A stretch of DNA of 64,000 nt from the NCBI GenBank assembly GCA_964016885.1, contig OZ024742.1:14381622-14445621 (forward strand), in the 5' to 3' direction. The notes below the pieces were generated by a model, which was given only the letters and a program-made list of their open reading frames with translations, did no database searches and had not been told where the DNA came from. Positions 22,450 to 33,044 of the stretch are shown one piece after another. Each line of letters starts with the position of its first letter. The first letter of the stretch is position 1. The translations under genes and the position numbers were made by a program. The DNA comes from Eledone cirrhosa (lineage: Eukaryota; Mollusca; Cephalopoda; Octopoda; Eledonidae).

Positions 22450-24132
22450 TTAGGTAAGGCGGGTCTTCTCTATTACTGAGTACCGCCAAAGATCTCGGTC
22501 CAGTGACATTGTCTTGGAGAGGTGTAAGTGTGTGAGGTCGGAATTTATCAAGTCGTCCCAGGTTTTTCTGGGTCTGCCTACTCCGTGGTTACCGTCTATC
22601 TTTATTGCCCTGCACTTTTTTATACAGCTGTCGTCTTTCATGCGCATCACATGACCATACCAACGTAGCCTTCTCTCGAGTAAACAACATCTGATCCCCC
22701 TTATTTCTAATTTTTCCCTTAGTTCGTTTATGCTTTGCCGTTCACATATATTACTATTACACATCCAGCGGAGCATGCAAGCTTCGTTCCTCTCTAGTCT
22801 GCGTATATCCTCTGCACACAATGCCCAGGTCTCACTGCCATGCAACATTGTTGTTCGTATGCAGGCATCATACAACCTGCCTTTCATTTTTAGGGAGAAC
22901 CCTTTAGCGGCCAATAGTGGTATAAGCTCTCTGAACTTTTTCCATCCAGTTCTGACTCTAGCTACTGTACTTTCAGAGCACCCTCCCCCACTGCTGATTT
23001 TGTCACCCAGGTAAAGGAAGCTGTCCACTATTTTTATAGAACCCTCTGCGCAATTGAAAGAGCTAGTATTTTGTGGGCACTTGCTGCTACTTATTGCACC
23101 AGAACACCGGCCACATGTAAAATCTATGTTCTTAGTTAGCTTACCTGTGATCCCACTACATCTTTTATGCACCCATACTTTGCATTTGGGACATAAAATG
23201 GAGTTTCTACCTACGCCTTTCCTACACACTGAGCATGGCCATTTCCCGGAAGGGACCGGCGCCTTATTTTCTTTCCTACAAACTAGTACTTTAGTCTTAG
23301 CCAGGTTAATTTTAAGGCCTTTTGATTCTAGGCCGTGCTTCCATGTTTGGAATTTCTTCTCTAGCTCGGCCATTGATTCAGCTATGAGCGTTAGATCATC
23401 TGCGTATAGGAGTTCCCATGGGCAGCTGGTCTTGAACTCCACTGTTATAGCCTGAAGGGCAATAATAAATAGTAGGGGGCTAAGAATAGAGCCCTGATGA
23501 ACACCAACTTTTACGCTAAACTCTCCACTATATTCGTTGTTAATTCTAACCTTGCTGACTGTTTCTTTATACATGGCTTGTATAGCTCTCACAAGCCATT
23601 CGTCAACACCTAGGTTTCTAAGAACCCACCAGATAATGAAACGTGGGACTCTGTCGAAGGCTTTCTCCAAGTCGACAAAAGCTAAGTATAGGGGTTTACT
23701 TTTAGCTAGGTACTTCTCCTGTAGTTGTCGTACAATGAAGAAAGCGTCTGTGGTACTTTTGCCTGACACAAACCCGAACTGCATTTCATCTAGATCAATT
23801 CTTTCTCTGATTAGTTGCGCTATTACTTTTTCCGTGACCTTCATGACCTGGTCGATTAATTTAATGCCTCTATAGTTACTCCTATCTAGGGCGTCTCCTT
23901 TACCCTTGTAATAGTTAACGATGATGCTGCTATGCCAGTCCTTCGGAACAACCCCATTCTGTATGATTTGGTTTACTATCCGGGTGACCATGGTGTGTCC
24001 CACCGTTCCAGAGGCTTTCAGCATCTCAGCAACTATTTCCGAAGGCCCAGCCGCCTTACCCGTCTTCATATCTTTGATTGCCTTACTTATTATACTACCT
24101 TCGACTAACACTGCTGGTCCCTCTATTGGGTC
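22450..24132 (-). pseudogene. RTE-like LINE pol, C-terminal half (RT, PHD-type finger, tail)
   Basis: RT motifs: GKAAGPSEIVAEMLK, NYRGIKLIDQVMKV, AFVDLEKAFDRVPR (motif A), GVHQGSILSPLLF (motif B), LLYADDLTLIAES (motif C) and LKINLAKTKVLVC. Then a complete Cys4-His-Cys3 pattern (CSVC, CPKC, HKRC, CGRC) of PHD type. Then the LHGSETWAL and ERRLRWYGHVMRMKDD blocks, ending at 22450. All RT catalytic residues are kept; only the join to the N-terminal half is out of frame. Confidence 0.92.
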
Positions 24133-25642
24133 GATGTGGGGGGAGACTGTCTTTCTCCCATTTATTCTCCTCATTTAGTAGCCTTTCGTAGTGACATTTC
24201 CAAGCTACCTTCTTATCAGCGTCAGTGATGGCAAGTACGCCATCATCATTAAGTACACACTTCTCCCCGACAATATCACAGTTTTCCTTGACACATTGCC
24301 TAGCAATCCTGAACACCTCACGTTTTTGGTCCTCGCGTTGTAGAACATGCTTGAACTTTCTTTCCTCTGCTTCCCTTCTTGCGAAGTACACTTGTCTCCT
24401 AGCTTCCCTCCTGGCCACTTGATAGTCTTCTCTACTTCCTCCATCCCGCCATACTTTCCAAGCCTGCTTTTTGGCCTTAATTGACTCCTCCACCTTACTG
24501 TTCCACCACCATGTTACTCTCCTCCTGCCTACAGGCCTGCTCCAGCCACAGATTTCGTCTGCTGCCATCAGCAGGTTTGCTTTCAGGAATTCCCACTGTT
24601 CCTCTATATTGTACAACTCTAATTGCTCTTCCTTACTGTCGAAAGCATCAAGTAATATGCTTTGAAATTTATTTCTGGCTGTGGGGTCCTTTAGCTTCCA
24701 TATTTTTCTCCTGAGGATAGTCCTCTTCTGCTGTCTAGTACGTCTCGTCCTGACTATGAGGTCGCTAATTATCAGTCTATGTTGGGAGGTGCATTCTTCA
24801 TGGGGGAGGGATTTAGTGTTTACAACAGACACTCTGTCACGTCTTCTGGTAAGGATATAATCTACCTGGCTGGTATGTTCCCCTGATCTGTAGGTGATCA
24901 AGTGATTGTCTCATTTTTTGAAGTTAGTGTTACAGATAGTTAGGTTATTTGCATCACAGAATTCCAGGATTCTGGAGCCTTCCTCATTTCTAGTACCAAA
25001 CCCATAGCCTCCGTGGATTCCGTCATAGCCGTCACAATGTTGTCCAACGTGGCCATTTAGGTCGCCAGCAATAATTATATAGTCACTGTTGGTTATTTGG
25101 GCGGTTGTGAGCATCAGTGTCTCATAGAATCTGTCTTTTATAGCGCCAGGCAGTCCGGATTGGGGCGCGTATGCAGATATTACTGTCACAGTAGTTCTAT
25201 TTAGAACAAGTCTTATTTTAATTATTCTGTCATTCACTCTATTTACATCTATTATCTTATCCACCCATTTTTCTGCTAACATGATTCCTACCCCACCCAG
25301 CCCATTGTCATTTCCCACCCAGAAAAGCTTATAGCAACGTTTTTTACCCACAATGAATCTAGCAGACCCGCCCCTCCACCTGGTCTCTTGGATACAGCAA
25401 ACATCAGCCTCCTTACGTTCAAGCATTTCTACAACCTCGTTAGAGCGGCCTTTTAAGGTGCCTACATTTATGGTACCAACTCTGAAGTTTTGGATTGTGT
25501 TTGGAGGATGGGCCGCAGGGAGGGGTGAGGGGGATGGGGTTGGGGTTATGTTGGCCATCCGCGGCCGAAACAAAGAGGAGGGCGCCTTGCCCTTTCGTCC
25601 GGCAGCATGAGGTGAATTTGTCGTTATCTTTGGCATTGTCAT
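24095..25642 (-). pseudogene. RTE-like LINE pol, N-terminal half (endonuclease and linker)
   Basis: It starts at the ATG at 25642 and shows the AP-endonuclease-like blocks VGTINVGTLKGR, CIQETRWRGG (catalytic Glu), NGLGGVGIM, ISAYAPQSGLPG, IIIAGDLNGHVGQ (catalytic Asp/Asn) and, after a break, HTSQVDYILTRR and SQHRLIISDL (the terminal His region). The break is an in-frame TGA at 24911-24913 where the sister copy has an Arg codon; a CGA to TGA transition is the simplest cause. The linker is strongly basic (RREARRQVYFARREAEER). The frame is then lost at about 24133 through an extra C in a run of six. Confidence 0.9.
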
Positions 25643-25950
25643 CGAGTGTCCAGATTCTTCCGACTCTCCAGAAATTCCTTAGTCCATCCATCATATCAAA
25701 AAGCAGCCAGAAGTGATAGCATAGGCCGTTGAATTGTGATTGGTCCAAATAATAAAGGTGGAGAGTGGGGGCGGGGTATGGGGTAGTTAGCAAAGAGAAG
25801 ATTATTTAGAACAAGCGTGGAGAAAATTATTTAGAACAGTGAGACAGAATTATAGGATAGCAAAGAGAAGATTATTTAGAACAGTGAGACAGAATTATAG
25901 GATAGCAACGATTGTAGATATATGGATGAATGAACCGAAGGTTGAGGAGA

Positions 25951-26062
25951 CAAGAAGAAAATGTTATATTATACATTACATTTTCGTAGAAGTCGACTGA
26001 CCATTTAATAAGAGTTGACAAATTCTGAGTTTTGTCCTTATATATATATATATATATATATA
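25951..26062. repeat. Short unclassified stretch and (TA)n
   Basis: A TA run at 26039-26062; nothing else is recognised. Confidence 0.6.
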
Positions 26063-26095
26063 GTAAGAATATTTTCGAAACAGCGAGCAAGTTTG

Positions 26096-26220
26096 AAATT
26101 AGAAATATAAGCTATACGTCAATACTCATCTTTTTCCATTTCTCTGAGGGTTCTAAACCCCACTATCAGGCTAAATTATTTCTTTAGTCTAAACACGGCG
26201 ATAGCTTATATTTCTAATTT
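26096..26220. repeat. Small inverted-repeat element, 20-bp perfect arms
   Basis: Arm 26096-26115 (aaattagaaatataagctat) is the exact reverse complement of 26201-26220. An 85-bp spacer separates them. TA runs flank both sides. It looks like a tiny MITE or foldback; the family is unknown. Confidence 0.75.
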
Positions 26221-26335
26221 ATATATATATATATACAGCTAAATATTCTTTAGGATAGATACAGGCTTGGCTATGTGTGGTCACCATGAAAAGTCATTAG
26301 GTCATTGTGAGGTCTAACATTTGTATATAGTTAAA

Positions 26336-26562
26336 GTCATTGATGCGGTCAATTGGCTGAAGGGTCAAATCATCAGATGACTTTGTTATTTGTTCTGGCT
26401 GTTGATTTGTTCAAAGTCCATCGAGATCAACTTTACCTTTCATTCTTACGAAGTCGATAAAATAAAGTACCAGTAACATACTGAGGCCAGTTTAATCAAC
26501 ATCCCCCTCCCCAAAATTGCTGGCCTTGTGCCTAAATCAGAAATTATTATTATTATTATCTA
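26336..26562 (+). mobile_element. tRNA-derived SINE (ggcacaaggcc family) just upstream of the PLAT gene exon
   Basis: Middle and 3' parts are clear: tttattcttacgaagtcgat-like sequence, ataaaataaagtaccag, aaaattgctggccttgtgcct, and an (ATT)n tail to 26560. It ends about 18 bp before the candidate splice acceptor at 26577-26578, so the exon's branch-point region lies at or inside its tail. Confidence 0.75.
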
Positions 26563-26589
26563 CCTGCCTTCATTTCAGACGGAACCAAA

Positions 26590-26662
26590 ATGTCGGTATT
26601 ATTCTGGGTGACAGCCATCTTTTTATGTTATGTAACTATGGCAACAGATTATCATGACACAG
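26590..26662 (+). CDS. PLAT-domain membrane protein, exon 1 (signal peptide)
   Basis: This exon encodes the first 24 residues plus one base of codon 25. It starts with MSVLFWVTAIFLCYVTMA, a hydrophobic core typical of a signal peptide, with cleavage likely after MA. The donor CAG|GTAACA follows 26662. Upstream, ccttcatttcag at 26567-26578 looks like an acceptor, so the ATG may sit in the second exon after a non-coding one. The intron leaves phase 1, which matches exon 2. The whole four-exon product is 293 residues: signal peptide (1-20), PLAT-like domain (about 26-125), stalk (about 140-207), Cys motif (208-213), charged segment (220-250), membrane span (about 262-286) and a short basic tail. 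It is expected at the cell surface with the PLAT domain outside. Function is unknown; PLAT domains bind lipids or proteins. No promoter is recognised. Confidence 0.75.
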
Positions 26663-26689
26663 GTAACAACTTTACTTACCTTTGTTGTT

Positions 26690-27012
26690 GTTGATACTGT
26701 TATTGTTGTTGTTACAGTTACTGTTGTTGTTATTGTTATTGTTACTGTTGTTGTTACAGTTACTGTTGTTATTTTTGTTGTTACTGTTGTTGTTGTTGTT
26801 ACTACTGTTGTTACAGTTACTGTTGTTGTTGTTACTGTTGTTGTTACTGTTGTTGTTGTTACTGTTGTTGTTGTTACTGTTGTTGTTGTTACTGTTGTTG
26901 TTGTTACTGTTGTTGTTGTTACTGTTGTTGTTACTACTGTTGTTGTTGTTGTTGTTGTTGTTGCTACTGTTGTTGTTGTTACTGTTGTTGTTACTGTTGT
27001 TGTTACTTCCAG
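26690..27012. repeat. (TTG)n/(ACTGTTGTTGTT)n microsatellite in intron 1
   Basis: About 320 bp of TTG triplets punctuated by ACTG. It starts only about 30 bp after exon 1. The Thr/Val- and Leu-only open frames on both strands are artefacts. Confidence 0.95.
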
Positions 27013-27025
27013 GGTCAATATAGTC

Positions 27026-27300
27026 AAGACGGTGACATGGTGGAATCGGTAGAGCATCAGACCAAATCTTTTGTAGTTTTTGTTTTACTGTGGTTAGTCA
27101 CCTGGTTTAACACCTGACTCTGATGTGAGGTTCAGGCCCTCGCCTTCTGACAATTATTTTCTCCCTCCCACCAATAATGGGAGCCCAGAATTGGGTGAGG
27201 AGCACTGTCCCTCCACGCTGGTAGATACAGGGTTAACTTCGGATGAAATTGTAGGAGAATTTTAAACCTAGCTGAGTCTAACCCTCTTCACGTTGTAATA
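27026..27300 (+). mobile_element. Probable tRNA-derived SINE of another family
   Basis: It begins with ggtggaatcggtagagcatc, which looks like a tRNA 5' end with an A box. A B-box-like gaggttcaggccct lies about 80 bp further on. The body (ctccctcccaccaataatgg, ccacgctggtagatacaggg) does not match the other SINEs here, though its end recurs near 45680-45720. Confidence 0.45.
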
Positions 27301-27314
27301 CAGATGATATCTTC

Positions 27315-27501
27315 CAGAGAGAGGGGGGGGGGGAGGGAGAGAGATAGACAGAGAAAGAGAGGCAGACAGACAGAAAGAGAGAGGAGAGAGAAGAGAGAGA
27401 GAGGAGAGAGTGAGAGAGAGACAGAGAAAGAGAGGCAGACAGACAGACAGACAGACAGAAAGAGAGAGGAGAGAGAGAGAGAGGCAGACAGACAGACAGA
27501 A

Positions 27502-27555
<54 letters not shown>

Positions 27556-27600
27556 AGCAGAGGGAAAGTGAGAGAGAGAAAGAGAGGAAATGAAAGAAAA
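27315..27600. repeat. (GA)n/(GACA)n purine-rich microsatellite
   Basis: Mostly AGAGAG with GGCAGACAGACA blocks; intron 1. Confidence 0.93.
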
Positions 27601-27669
27601 AGAAAGAGAAGTTTTGTCCTTTCCTAGAGTTTAGTGAATAATATATTAATTCTTCATGTTTATTTGCAG

Positions 27670-27932
27670 GAAATATCCACTGGACTTTTACTTTTACGAC
27701 AGCTACAGACAACATAGCAGCTTCTGATGCCAACCAACATCTAATTCTTCGTGGAACTCTTGGAAACTCTCATATAATATCTCTGAATGAAGTCAAAGAC
27801 TTCAGCAGATTTGAGAAAGGACGTACTGATATATTTAACGTAACAATACCTGATATTGGACTACTGAGGAATGTTACATTTTGGAATGACAAAACAGGGA
27901 GGAGAATTGGACCTATCTGGAATATTAAAAAG
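27670..27932 (+). CDS. PLAT-domain membrane protein, exon 2 (PLAT/LH2-like domain)
   Basis: Bounded by tttgcag| at 27669 and AAG|GTAACA after 27932; it enters in phase 1 and leaves in phase 0. It encodes residues 25-112. The pattern is that of a PLAT/LH2 beta-sandwich: an opening strand HWTFTFTTATDN, then ASDANQHLILRGTLGNSH (the TDA-x-V-x-I-x-L-x-G region), then FSRFEKGRTDIFNVTI (the F-x-R-G-x-x-D-x-F signature), GLLRNVTFWNDKTG and GPIWNIKK (the W-x-L-x-x-V/I position). Two N-glycosylation sequons (NVT) fit an extracellular location. The usual PLAT domain is about 110-120 residues, so it should run into exon 3. PLAT identity is from recognising this pattern, without a profile search. Confidence 0.78.
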
Positions 27933-27956
27933 GTAACAAAAATACTTTTTAACACA

Positions 27957-28225
27957 TATCATCCTCATCGTTTAACGTCCATCTTCCACACTAGCATGGG
28001 TTAGATGGGAATTGTCCCACTTGAGGCAAGATTGGTCGGGTGTCAGTGTCTCGCTTGTATAGGACTATCTGGCAGGTTTTCTATGGCTGTGGACTGGGAG
28101 CTTTTTACCATGTTACCTACACAGCCACATTACAGCGTGGACTGTGTGTGTTTTTTTTTTGTCATGACACCTACACGACCTCATTTATTTGGACTGGATG
28201 TTGCGGTACCAACATAACATATACA
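27957..28225 (-). mobile_element. 5'-truncated RTE-like LINE 3' end, in intron 2
   Basis: It starts with atcctcatcgtttaacgtcc and runs through gacaggtttt-type 3' UTR sequence to cctcatttatttggactgga. A piece of the UTR around 28088 (the ggatgcccttcc block) is deleted. It points opposite to the LINE that follows. Confidence 0.82.
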
Positions 28226-28290
28226 CATCCATTTTGTTTTACATATATTCAATCATTACCTTCTATCTAGCTACCCAACACCCCTCCCTC

Positions 28291-28388
28291 CCGCCCCCAC
28301 GCACCACCATTGCTATTACGTGGACCAATCATAAGCCAGAGCCCCCACGCATCACCAGTATTATTACGCGGACCAATCAGAAGCCAGA
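28291..28388 (+). promoter_or_regulatory. Tandem 48-bp leader units with CCAAT boxes
   Basis: Two units, each beginning cccccacgca and ending aagccagag, carry a CCAAT box at 28325-28329 and 28373-28377. The copies at 1.5 kb and 25.7 kb carry one such box. A promoter role inside the LINE leader, with CCAAT-binding factor, is inferred. Confidence 0.5.
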
Positions 28389-28498
28389 GGCCTATACTAT
28401 CGCTTGCCTGGTTGCCTTTCGATATATGATGGATGGATGGACTGCGGAATCCTGGAGAGTGGAGGAGAGAGAGAGAAAAATCTGGACGCTCAGCGACA

Positions 28499-31400
28499 AT
28501 GCCAAAGATAAAGACAAATTCACCTCTTGGACGAGAATGCGAGCACTCCTCATTGTTTCGACCGCGGACGGCTAACATAACCCCATCGCCCCCCGCCCCC
28601 CACCGCCCCCAACCCCCAAACGCAATCCAAAACTTCAGAGTTGGTACCATAAATGTAGGCACCCTAAAGGGTCGCGCTAACGAGGTTGTAGAAATGCTTG
28701 AACGTAAGGAGGTCGATGTTTGTTGTATTCAAGAGACCAGGTGGAGGGGGTGGGTCTGCTAGGTTCATTGAGGGTAAAAAACGATGTTATAAGCTTTTCT
28801 GGGTGGGAAACGACGATGGGCTGGGTGGAGTAGGAATCATGGTAGCAGAAAAGTGGGCAGATAAGATAATAGACGTAAATAGAGTGAACGACAGAATAAT
28901 TAAAATACGACTTGTCCTCAATAGAACTACGGTGACAGTAATATCTGCGTACGCACCCCAATCCGGACTGCCCGGCACTATAAAAGACAGATTCTATGAG
29001 ACACTGATGCTAACTACCTCCCAAATATCCGACAGTGACTATATAATTATCGCAGGCGACCTAAATGGTCACATTGGACAACATTGTGACGGCTACGACG
29101 AAATCCATGGAGGCTATGGGTTTGGTACTAGAAATGAGGAAGGCTCCAGAATCCTGGAATTCTGTGATGCAAATAACCTAACTATCTGTAACACTAACTT
29201 CAAAAAACGTGACAATCACCTGATCACCTATAGATCCGGGGAACACACAAGCCAGGTAGATTATATCCTTACCAGAAGACGTGACAGAGTGTCTGTTGTA
29301 AACACTAAATCCCTCCCCCATGAAGAATGCACCTCCCAACATAGACTGATAATTAGCGACCTCATAGTCAGGACGAGACGTACTCGACAGCAGAAGAGGA
29401 CTATCCTCAGGAGAAAAATATGGAAGCTAAAGGACCCCACAGCCAGGAATAAATTTCAAAGCATATTACTTGATGCTTTCGACAGTAAGGAAGAACATTT
29501 AGAGTCGGACAATATAGAGGGAGAGTGGGAATTTCTGAAAGCAAACCTGCTGTTGGCGACAGACGAAGTCTGTGGCTGGAGCAGGCCTGTAGGCAGGAGG
29601 AGAGTAACATGGTGGTGGAACAGTAAGGTGGAGGGGTCAATTAAGGCCAAAAAGCAGGCTTGGAAAGTATGGCGGGATGGGGGAAGTAGAGAAGACTATC
29701 AAGTGGCCAGGAGGGAAGCTAGGAGACAAGTGTACTTAGCAAGAAGGGAAGCTGAGGAAAGAAAGTTCAAGCATGTTCTACAACGCGATGACCAAAAACG
29801 TGAGGTGTTCAGGATTGCTAGGCAATGCGTCAAGGAAAACCGTGATATTGTCGGGAAGAAGTGTGTACTAAACGACGATGGCACACTTGCCATCACCGAC
29901 GCTGATAAGAAGGTAGCTTGGAAGTGTCACTATGAAAGGCTACTAAATGAGGAGAATAAATGGGAGAAAGACAGTCTCCCCCATATCGACCCAATAGAGG
30001 GACCAGCAGTGTTAGTCGAGGGGAGTATAATAAGTAAGGCAATCAAGGATATGAAGACGGGTAAGGCGGCTGGGCCTTCGGAAATAGTTGCTGAGATGCT
30101 GAAGGCATCTGGCACGGTGGGACACACCATGGTCAGCCACATAGTTAACCAAGTCGTACAGAATGGGGTTGTTCCGAAGGACTGGCATAGCAGCATCATC
30201 GTTAACTATTACAAGGGTAAAGGAGACGCCCTAGATAGGAGTAACTATAGAGGCATTAAATTAATCGACCAGGTCATGAAGGTCACGGAAAAAGTAATAG
30301 CGCAACTAATCAGAGAGAGAATTGACCTAGATGAAATGCAGTTCGGGTTTGTGTCAGGCAAAAGTACCACAGACGCTCTTTTCATAGTACGACAACTACA
30401 GGAGAAGTACCTAGCTAAAGGTAAACCCCTCTACTTAGCTTTTGTCGACTTGGAGAAAGCCTTCGACAGAGTCCCCCGCTCCATTATCTGGTGGGCTCTT
30501 AGAAAACTAGGCGTTGACGAATGGCTTGTGAGGGCTATACAAGCCATGTATAAAGAAACAGTCAGCAAGGTTAGAATTAACAACGAATATAGTGAAGAGT
30601 TTAGCGTAAAAGTTGGCGTCCATCAGGGCTCTGTTCTCAGCCCCCTACTATTTATTATTTCCCTTCAGGCTATAACAGAGGAGTTCAAGACAGGCTGCCC
30701 ATGGGAACTCCTATACGCAGACGACCTGACACTCATAGCGGAATCAATGGCCGAGCTAGAGAAGAAATTCCAAACATGGAAGCACGGCCTAGAGTCAAAA
30801 GGACTTAAAATTAACCTGGCTAAGACCAAAGTACTAGTTTGTAGGAAAGAAAACAAGGCGGCGGTCCCTTCTGGGAAATGGTCGTGCTCGGTGTGTAGGA
30901 AAGGCGTAGGTAGAAACTCCATTTTATGTCCCAAATGCAAAGTATGGGTGCATAAAAGATGTAGTGGGATCACAGGTAAGCTAACTAAGAACATAGATTT
31001 TACATGTGGCCGGTGTTCTGGTGCAATAAGTAGCAGCAAGTGCCCACAAAATACTAGCTCTTTCAATTGCGCAGAGGGTTCTATAGAAATAGTGGACAGC
31101 TTCCGTTACCTGGGTGACAAAATCAGCAGTGGGGGAGGGTGCTCTGAAAGTACTGTAGCTAGAGTCAGAACTGGTTGGAAAAAGTTCAGAGAGCTTATAC
31201 CACTATTAGCTGCTAAAGGGTTCTCCCTAAAAATGAAAGGCAGGTTGTACGATGCCTGCATACGAACAGCAATGCTGCATGGCAGTGAGACCTGGGCATT
31301 GTGTGCAGAGGATATACGCAGACTAGAGAGGAACGAAGCTTGCATGCTCCGCTGGATGTGTAACAGTAATATACGTGAACGGCAAAGCATAAACGAACTA

Positions 31401-31670
31401 AGGAAAAAATTAGAGATAAGAGGGATCAGATGTTGTTTACTCGAGAGAAGGCTACGTTGGTATGGACACGTGATGCGCATGAAAGTCGATAGCTGTATAA
31501 CAAAGTGCAGGGCAATAAAGATAGACGGTAGTCACGGAATAGGCAGACCTAGAAAAACCTGGGACGAGCTGATAAACTCCGACATCACACACTTACACCT
31601 CTCCAAGACAATGTCACTGGACCGAGACCTTTGGCGGTACTCAGTAACAGAGAAGACCCGCCTTACCTAA
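28499..31670 (+). pseudogene. RTE-like LINE pol (endonuclease, RT, PHD-type finger), one frameshift
   Basis: Translation from the ATG at 28499 gives VGTINVGTLKGR and CIQETRWRG, and is then thrown out of frame by an extra base in the G-rich stretch at 28744-28755. The other frame continues without a stop for about 970 codons to 31670. In it are SAYAPQSGLPG, GDLNGHIGQ, HTSQVDYIL and HRLIISDL (endonuclease), AFVDLEKAFDRVPR, GVHQGSVLSPLLF and LLYADDLTLIAES (RT, catalytic YADD at 30714-30725), and the Cys4-His-Cys3 PHD-type finger at 30885-31016 (CSVC, CPKC, HKRC, CGRC). The conserved tail ends in EKTRLT. A single sequencing error at the frameshift would make this an intact element of about 1057 residues. 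Confidence 0.92.
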
Positions 31671-32084
31671 ATATATAGTAAAACCTACTCCAGCCAGTAG
31701 GCATCTCTAACAAAATACACCCCGTCCCACCACCACCACCCCCACCCCATCCACACCACCCCGTTCTATGTAAAGTTATGTTGGTGCCGCGCCATCGAGG
31801 CCGAAACAAATGAGATCGTGTAGGTGTCACGACAAAAAAACACACAGTCCACGCTGTAATGTGGCCGTGTAGGCAACACGGTAAAAACCTCCCAGACCCA
31901 CACTGTAAATGTGGTTGGTGTTAGGAAGGGCATCCAACTGTAGAAAACCTGCCAGACAGTCCTATGCGAGCAAGACAATCACTCTTGCCTCAAGTGGGAC
32001 TACCCCCGTCCAAACCCATGCAAGCGTGGAACACGGACGTTAAACGTTGATGATGATGATGATGATGATATATATTTGGTTTGG

Positions 32085-32450
32085 TGAGGAGAGTAAGTGG
32101 AACCGCAGCTGCATAAAAAAACAAGAGCTGATATCAAAAAGTGTGTATGAACTCTTCAGAGTCAACGACAATCCACCCTAAATATGGGTTAAATAGCCTA
32201 AAATCTGGCTCCTCCACCAGTCTCTGATCTGGTGAGGAGAGTAAGTGGATCCCCTCAGCACAAAAGACAAGAGCTGTTAAAAAGGTAGATGAACTCCTCA
32301 GAATCAATGGCCATCCACCCCAACTATGGGTTAAACAGCCTCACCAACCCACAGTCGGTTAAGTGTGATGAGTAAGGCCACACCCCTGAAGACATGATCA
32401 AAACCAAACAGAACGTGGTGGAGGTCAACCAGGGAGGGGTTCCTCCAACA
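32085..32450. repeat. Imperfect 125-bp direct repeat, intron 2
   Basis: Copies at about 32090-32208 and 32230-32348 share ggtgaggagagtaagtgga, acaagagctg, gatgaactc and tatgggttaaa. They recur only here in the window. Origin unknown. Confidence 0.65.
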
Positions 32451-32554
32451 TGAGTGAGATGACTCTGGATTTGATTAGATTTATTTATTTAGGCAGTGAA
32501 TTGGCAAAGATCTTAGAATGCTTTGTGGTATTCATTTCAGCTGTCTGCTCTTTG

Positions 32555-32845
32555 ATTTCAAATCCTGGTGAAGTCAACTTTGATTTCAAATCCGTGAAGT
32601 CAACTTTGACTTTAAATCCTGGTGAAGTCAACTTTGACTTTAAATCCTGGTGAAGTCAACTTTGATTTCAAATCCGTGAAGTCAACTTTGACTTTAAATC
32701 CTGGTGAAGTCAACTTTGACTTTAAATCCTGGTGAAGTCAACTTTGATTTCAAATCCGTGAAGTCAACTTTGACTTTAAATCCTGGTGAAGTCAACTTTG
32801 ACTTTAAATCCTGGTGAAGTCAACTTTGACTTTCAACCTTTCGAG
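32555..32845. repeat. 25/28-bp minisatellite with 81-82-bp higher-order period
   Basis: Two unit types alternate: tttcaaatccgtgaagtcaac (25-bp type) and tttaaatcctggtgaagtcaac (28-bp type), in the order short-long-long. The short unit begins near 32584, 32665 and 32747. The array probably grew from the tRNA-SINE consensus (gaagtcaactttgacttt resembles the SINE body), and a SINE scrap follows at 32828-32890. Confidence 0.85.
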
Positions 32846-33044
32846 GTCAATAAAAAAAATTACAGTCAAGTACTGGAGCTAATTTTTTTTTCTCCATATC
32901 TCTTTTTCTCACTACCTCTCTCTCTCACTACCTCTCTCTATCTCACCACCTCTCTCTATCCCCCTCTGATAGAGATCAGCTAATGTTCAAACCTGGAGAG
33001 GGGTCTATGCCAGGTTTAAACTGCCCCACACTCTGCCACTACAG

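Larger units (their letters stand above)
22062..25950 (-). mobile_element. Full-length RTE-like LINE (subfamily B), broken
   Basis: Minus-strand order: 5' leader (25950-25643), endonuclease, linker, reverse transcriptase, PHD-type finger, C-terminal domain, 3' UTR and (ATG/GAT)n tail. The leader has a GC-rich box (ccccgcccccactc complement at 25766-25780), a CCAAT box (ATTGG at 25739-25743) and a tandemly repeated segment gattatttagaacagtgaga (25860-25915). The copy is inactivated by only two or so changes: a nonsense codon at 24911-24913 and an extra base in a C run at about 24133. It is highly similar to the plus-strand copy at 28265-32075. Confidence 0.92.
28265..32075 (+). mobile_element. 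Near-intact RTE-like LINE (subfamily B) in intron 2 of the PLAT gene
   Basis: Full order: leader with two 48-bp repeats (28291-28388), a single long coding region (28499-31670), a 3' UTR and a (GATGAT)n tail to about 32070. Apart from one extra base near 28750 the coding region is open, so it is the youngest-looking element here. It has the same transcriptional direction as the host gene. The 3' UTR blocks (catccaactgtagaaaacct, acggacgttaaacg) equal those of the truncated copies. Confidence 0.93.

Noticed and set aside
22450..25642. Host gene encoding a craniofacial development protein 2-like protein
   Set aside because: Such names come from LINE endonucleases; RT motifs, a 3' simple-repeat tail and several copies show it is a retrotransposon.
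26623..27057. Thr/Val or poly-Leu proteins
   Set aside because: They are translations of the (TTG)n/(ACTG) microsatellite in intron 1.
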